DNA from: Mytilus edulis
Taxonomy: Eukaryota; Mollusca; Bivalvia; Mytilida; Mytilidae
Direction of reading: 5' to 3'
DNA length: 64,000 nt
NCBI RefSeq assembly: GCF_963676685.1
Contig: NC_092346.1
Location: 76,771,821-76,835,820, forward strand
In this document: piece by piece, positions 29,401 to 35,400 of the stretch
How positions within the stretch are numbered: position 1 is the stretch's first letter
Layout of the letters: each line of letters opens with the position of its first letter
Position numbers and translations under genes: made by a program
Notes under the pieces: generated by a model
What the model was told of the DNA's origin: nothing
Seen by the model: only the letters and a program-made list of their open reading frames with translations
Database searches by the model: none

Positions 29401-32400
29401 TTCTATTTGGAACTCTTCCTGTTTTAAATATGTCTTGAAATGCAGTTGCCACGGACTCGCTTTTTTTATCTTTAAGTTTTCGTAACCATAAATACTTTGA
29501 AAACACATCGATGACTACCAATACGTATTTATATTCTTTGTTGTATTTTGAAAACTTCACCATATCCATAAGGTCAGCAGACCATTGGTCATCTATGCCA
29601 ACAATTTCCGTTCTATTCTGTGGTCTCCTTAATGGTCGTTGTAAACTGTATGGTTCTTGGCTTTGTAACCATTTTCGTATCTTATATTTACTAATTTTGT
29701 ACTTCCCTTCTTTTTGTACATAATTATAAAGTTTGTCTGGTCCAGAAAAACTAGCAGGATTTGACGGAATGAAGTAAATTTCCTTTAGATATTTCTCCCA
29801 TGCAGACATGTTGTCAACACAAATATCAAAATGGATATAATGAAACGCGTGTTATACAGTACGTTATAAAGGACTAGTCTTCCTCTTTCATATCTTCGTC
29901 AGTGTCCTCTTCATCATCCTCATCGTCATTATCCTCAGTGTCAGTATTTATTTCAAAGTAATCATCATCAAATAATTCATCAAATTGATGACGCTTTTTC
30001 ATGAGAATACGCCGAATTTGAGTTTCGTAATCTGTATCGTTTTCAGCAATTTCCTGAATTTGTTGTACAATGTCAGAGTGCACTTTGCTTTCATCTAGGG
30101 GAACTATCAGTTTCAACAATTCAGTTTAGCGTTTAAAAAATTGACGTTGAACAATATGGCTTATTTTTTCATTGCTTCGCTGAATTGCATCTTCCTCATT
30201 CATACCCTCTTTCACGTACTTGTCATATTTTGTATCCCAAGTATCTTTCGCTGTATTAATGGCTTCGTGTAATAGGCTTTTATATCCTTCATTATCGTCC
30301 ATATTAACATCTTCACTACTATCGTCTGAAACACTATCATATTTAATCCATTCTGAGGCTGATTTTTTTTTGAAGGACTTTCATTTTTTAGGTCTTCGTT
30401 GTCTCTTTTCCTTTTCAAATGTTCGTTTTCTGGATACCAATGTTTGATTTGTCTTTGTAAATCGTGCATGCTGTCAAGCACTACTCCACAATCATCACAG
30501 GAGGGCATATTTTCATACGTCTGTTCACCAGGACCGTCTTCGTAAGAATAAGGAACGGGTGAATGTTGGACTGTTCTTATATCATTTGAAGTAGGAATGA
30601 CTTCTTTGGTCTTTGCTGATTGTTGCTGTAAAATGTTTCCAAGCAGTCGGTTCGTTTCGGGTGTCGTTGGTTTTAAATCCAGAAGAAGATAGCCAAATGG
30701 TTGACTAATAGATTCTTCAAATTTAAAAAAAAACATAGTCCTTTTCCCGGATACATTTGTCTGCCTAAAGTCATTATCTGTTGTTTATCGACAGGGTTGT
30801 TAAATAATACCAAGTAGTGACAATTTCTTCTCTGTGTAGGATCTTTACTGAAGTAAAGATTCTGATTTAGTACTACAACTGATAGATTTCTATGATGGCT
30901 ACCTTCCGTAAACAAGTCAGTGATTCTAGGATCTTTTGCTGATGTTGACATTAAATCGTCCAAAATTATCATAATTCTTACACTTGGGTCTATATAGCTA
31001 TCCTTCTCTAAATCAACTGGTATCCCTTGTAAAAATTCAACATATGGTCTAACCGTCTTTTGTATTTCGTCGTAGAGTGGTTGCCAACGTCTGTATAGCC
31101 ATAGTATTCTGTGAATAGTGGACTGTATCAATCTTAAATTTTGAAGAAGTTGTTTCACAAAAAATGTTTTGCCACATGATGTTGGTCCGCTTACCGTCAT
31201 CGTGAATGGATGTTTAAAAAAAAAGTGTTCTGTTTCCTCCTTCCGAGGCGGCGGCGTATCTTCATCACGCGGCGGCGGCGGCATATCCTCATTACGCAGT
31301 AGCTGCTGTTCCCCTTTTTGCGGCGGCGGCGGAGGTGATGTTCCTTCCCTCTGCAGCGGCGGCGGCGGGTCTTCATGACTGCTCTGCGGATATGGTTCAG
31401 TAGTTTCATGTTTGTTTCTATGATGTCGCATCATAACGTCTTTTCTAGAAAATTGAAGTTTACATACGGGACACGTTTTATCGTCCATCTGTTCTCTCAC
31501 GAAGGCAGCTGTAAACTGATATATCTATCCAGTGTTTCAATTTATATATTTATATTTAATAATACGGAATTATGGGTAAACATACTTGTATTTAAGATAA
31601 TTTGTTTTTTTCAGAATCCATTCATTTACATTAAAAGAACAAAGAAAGAAGGATGCCTTATAGATTTGACCACTTGACCCTTGTCGAAAATTCCCTCCAC
31701 CAAACAAAATGGCGGCTTTAAAATTGGGTCTATGGGGAAAAAGTGGTCTAGTCTAACAGGGATGACTACTGGTGTAAATTTTTTTTAAAAGGTATGCGAC
31801 ATAAAGTTTCCCAATAACAAATTCGAAGGGAAATAAAAAGGATATTTGAAAACATAAAATAAATAAGGTCATGAAATGTAGGAAAATCAATGTATTGAAC
31901 GAGTTGAAGTATCCTGACGCCTTCAGCAAAACAAATAAAGGCAACAGTAGTATATCGCTGTCCGAAATTCATATCAGTCCTCTACGTCGGTGTAACTTAT
32001 GTGCTAAATTTTAAAGTTCAGCGAAATATTAAATACAACTTTTATACGAAAAATGTTTAACTGACACATTAAAGGGCACATACTTTATCAATATACATGT
32101 TTACAAGATACTACGCTTGGAAGATGATTTTGAAATCCCATTCTCCCATAAAAGATGCTTAAACTAATAAAGTAAACAAGGATCACGGTAGGTACAGTGT
32201 CCGGCTAGAGTCGTGGTTTAAAAAGTTAAATTTAGAATTAAAATGCATTTAATCCAAAATACCGAATAAAGCCATTTTCTTATACATACCAATGCAAATG
32301 TCGACGGAAATGCATACATGGAATCTATATATCCTTAGATATACAGACACTTTACAAAAACTATTGTTATTTCATTGAAAACGACATTTTGAGACTAAAT

Positions 32401-35400
32401 TAAGTTTTTTTTTTTTGGCTTTTTCGAGTGTGTCCTTTTTTATTGAGTGATTATACACATTTCTTATAGCTAAAAATTTTATGTGTTTACGTTTAAAAAC
32501 TATAAAATAAAGGCTTTTAAAAATTAAGTACTTTCAAGGCACATGGTCTATCAACACTTGCATTTTATCATGAAACAAGTATCGTTTATTTGTATATATT
32601 CTTTTTCTCACATCTTATAAATTGCATGTACAGTATATATCCGTGATGTCAACAATCTAATGTAAGTCTTCCGGACCATATAAGTATGTGGACCTCATGG
32701 GATAACTATTACTGAACAGCAAAATGTCGACTTGGAAGATAACTACCAAAAATGTCTTAATGAACTGTTAAACAAGAGTTCACCTGTTTTACTAACTGAC
32801 AAAAAAAGTCGATATGATACAGAGTCGAATAATTGATACAAGAGACGGACAGAAAACAGATACACCCAGATTAAGACAATTAATTGAAAGACAATGGGTT
32901 TCAACTTGTAACTTGTGCTGTTTTGGGTAGCCTTTGAACTATATAATTAATTCATTTCATGTAACCGTCATTGTTATAGATAAGTTTATTGTATTATTGG
33001 ATCGTTTCTAATGTATACCTATATGGTCCCAAATGGGTTTCCCCTTTGACTTTTTTCGCCAAGTAACATAAATATATCTTTCGTTTAAAATTTTACTTTT
33101 TTAATACCCCACCCCACCCCTAAACCATTAGTTTTCCCGTTTGAATGGTTTTGAACTAGTTATTTTGAGGACCCTTTATTTTTGAAATACTAAGGCTTTT
33201 CTACCTCAGGAATAGATTACCTTAGCTGTATTTGGCAAAACTTTTAAGAATTTTTGGCCCTCAGGCAATGCTCTTCAACTTCGTACTTTATTTGGCCTTT
33301 TAAATATATTTTGATACGAGCGTCACTGATGAGTCTTTTGTAGACGAAACGCGCGTCTGGCGTAAGTGTAAAATTTTAGTCCTGGTATCTATGATGAGTT
33401 TATTTATAGCTTGCTGTTCGGTGTGAGCCAAGGCCCCGTGTTGAAGGCCGTACCTTGACCTATAATGGTTGACATTTATAAATTGTTATTTGGATGGAGA
33501 ATTGTCTCATTGGCACTCAAACCACATCTTCCTATATCTATCATATGGTCCGACCATATACGCGCACAGTTTGACCATATGAGTATACGCATATGGTCGT
33601 GACCATACGCGTATGGTCCTAATACTCATATGGTCCGGAACATAAGCATAGACAATTCGAATTGAGACGTACATACATATATTGTATAAGATGAGATGTA
33701 TGTTTGTTCTTAAAAGAGTATGCATCGTAGATATTTCATTATCTATTTGTCTTGTATCTTGTGTTATTTATTTTATTGTTTAAGAAATGGAAACCGAAAA
33801 TGACTAAATGCTGTGAGGAGGAGTCTGATTATGCAAATATAATAATTGATCATACAGCAACTAAACACCATATTGATGGTGTATATGTAAAAAAGAAGAT
33901 GTGGTATGATTGCCAATGAGAAAATGACACAGAAGTTAACAACTATAGGTCACCGTACGTATGTTCTTTCCATTAACAATCCAAGCATATCCTCATGAAC
34001 TCCATCATTTGTATAGTCTTAACTCGAATGCGACAACAGATGGTCATTTTAGCACCAGAATCTATGACAAACTAGAGGATTGAACTTCGCCGTAGCAGCA
34101 ATATGCTTATTTCATATGCGTATGGAGAGTACATTTCTAAACTCATATGATATTCAGAACTTTCAGTTGCTTCTCAAATTTGTAAAATGTCATCGTTGTC
34201 TGAGCAAAACATATTTGAGCCATGGTTCAAAAAATTCTCGTACTTTTTCTTTAAAAGTTCAGCGTAATAGATAATAATACAGAATGGCCTTGAGTTACAG
34301 GTGTCAGGTGTCTTTTTTGCTGTTTTGTTTGTTTTGTCGTATGACTTTTGACGTGACATGGTACTTTTACATCCTACCTTCGGGTTTTTAACTTTTTTAT
34401 ATATTTTGGGCATTTGTTACAGGCAGGTCATGAGGTGCGATAGTGACACAAATGGTTTGTGTAGTGTTGTTTCTATTTGGTTTACCCTTGTATATATATT
34501 TACTGATGTTTTACCTTATTTGGCATGTGAATACTTCATATGGTATGTTCTATCAACAACAACAACAAAAATATTGAAGTCATTGTCAAAGTTTGCGTCT
34601 TTGTAAGTGTGTATAGAGGTACCCCAAATAGTTACTACACTATAGTCACAACAGATGTGGCCGGCCTTATACTATTTACCTGGTTTTTTTACGAAAATAA
34701 CATTGGTTTGTGGTGCGAATGAAATGCAACTTGACGCAAAAGCAAGGAACATGAGATCACCTATGGATTACGTTTGTGGTTTTTTTTTCTTCATTTTTAG
34801 GAAGATGAAAACTTTAAACACACATCAGACCAAGAAAGGATATATATGTTTTTGAATAAAGCATCAAAGGGCGATATAAAGGCAATTAAAAGGTAATTTG
34901 AATTTTAGTTTACATCTACCGTATACTATAGTATAGCAAATGAATAAACTAGGTTTTTATGAAGTTGGAAATGTTATATATTGCAATCCAACTGCTTCAT
35001 AAAGACTGCAACTAAATAGTATACAGGTAAAATTTGCTCACGTGAATTCCACATGAAAAATTTCACGTGAAATTCACCTCAAACAAGCTTATACATGACA
35101 CTCACGTGAAAATTTTCATGTGAATTTCACGTGAATTGAGATTCACATGATTCTCATGTGAAAAATTTCACATGAATTTCACATGAATTTTTCAACAAAA
35201 AATATTGGTATTTATAATGATTTTACTTAAATTTGAAATTTAGATGTTTGAATTACTTTATATCAAAAATTCATATGAATTTCACGTGTACAAAATTCAT
35301 GTGATTTTCATGTGAATTTCACATGAATTTCACATAAAATTCATGTGAAACTCACATAAACTGATTTCACGTGACTTTCACGTATAAGCTCGTTTGAGGT

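Larger units (their letters stand above)
21917..31768. mobile_element. Polinton-derived unit with 2.5 kb inverted arms
   Basis: Left arm 21917 to about 24427 and right arm about 29245-31768 are near-identical inverted copies. Each carries a packaging-ATPase gene then an integrase gene reading inward. Termini are TAGTCATCCCTGTTAGAC and its inverse. Flanks are an imperfect 13 bp direct repeat sharing TGGTGTAA (21904-21916 and 31769-31781). Polintons normally make 6 bp duplications, so this flank may be coincidental. Only the left copy continues into the integrase C-terminus; no polymerase, protease or capsid gene is seen. The whole unit lies in an ankyrin-gene intron. It could be a palindromic deletion derivative of a Polinton or two copies rearranged head to head. 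Confidence 0.75.

Noticed and set aside
31169..31500. Gly/Ser-rich frame on the plus strand over the right ATPase
   Set aside because: Antisense shadow of the proline tract.
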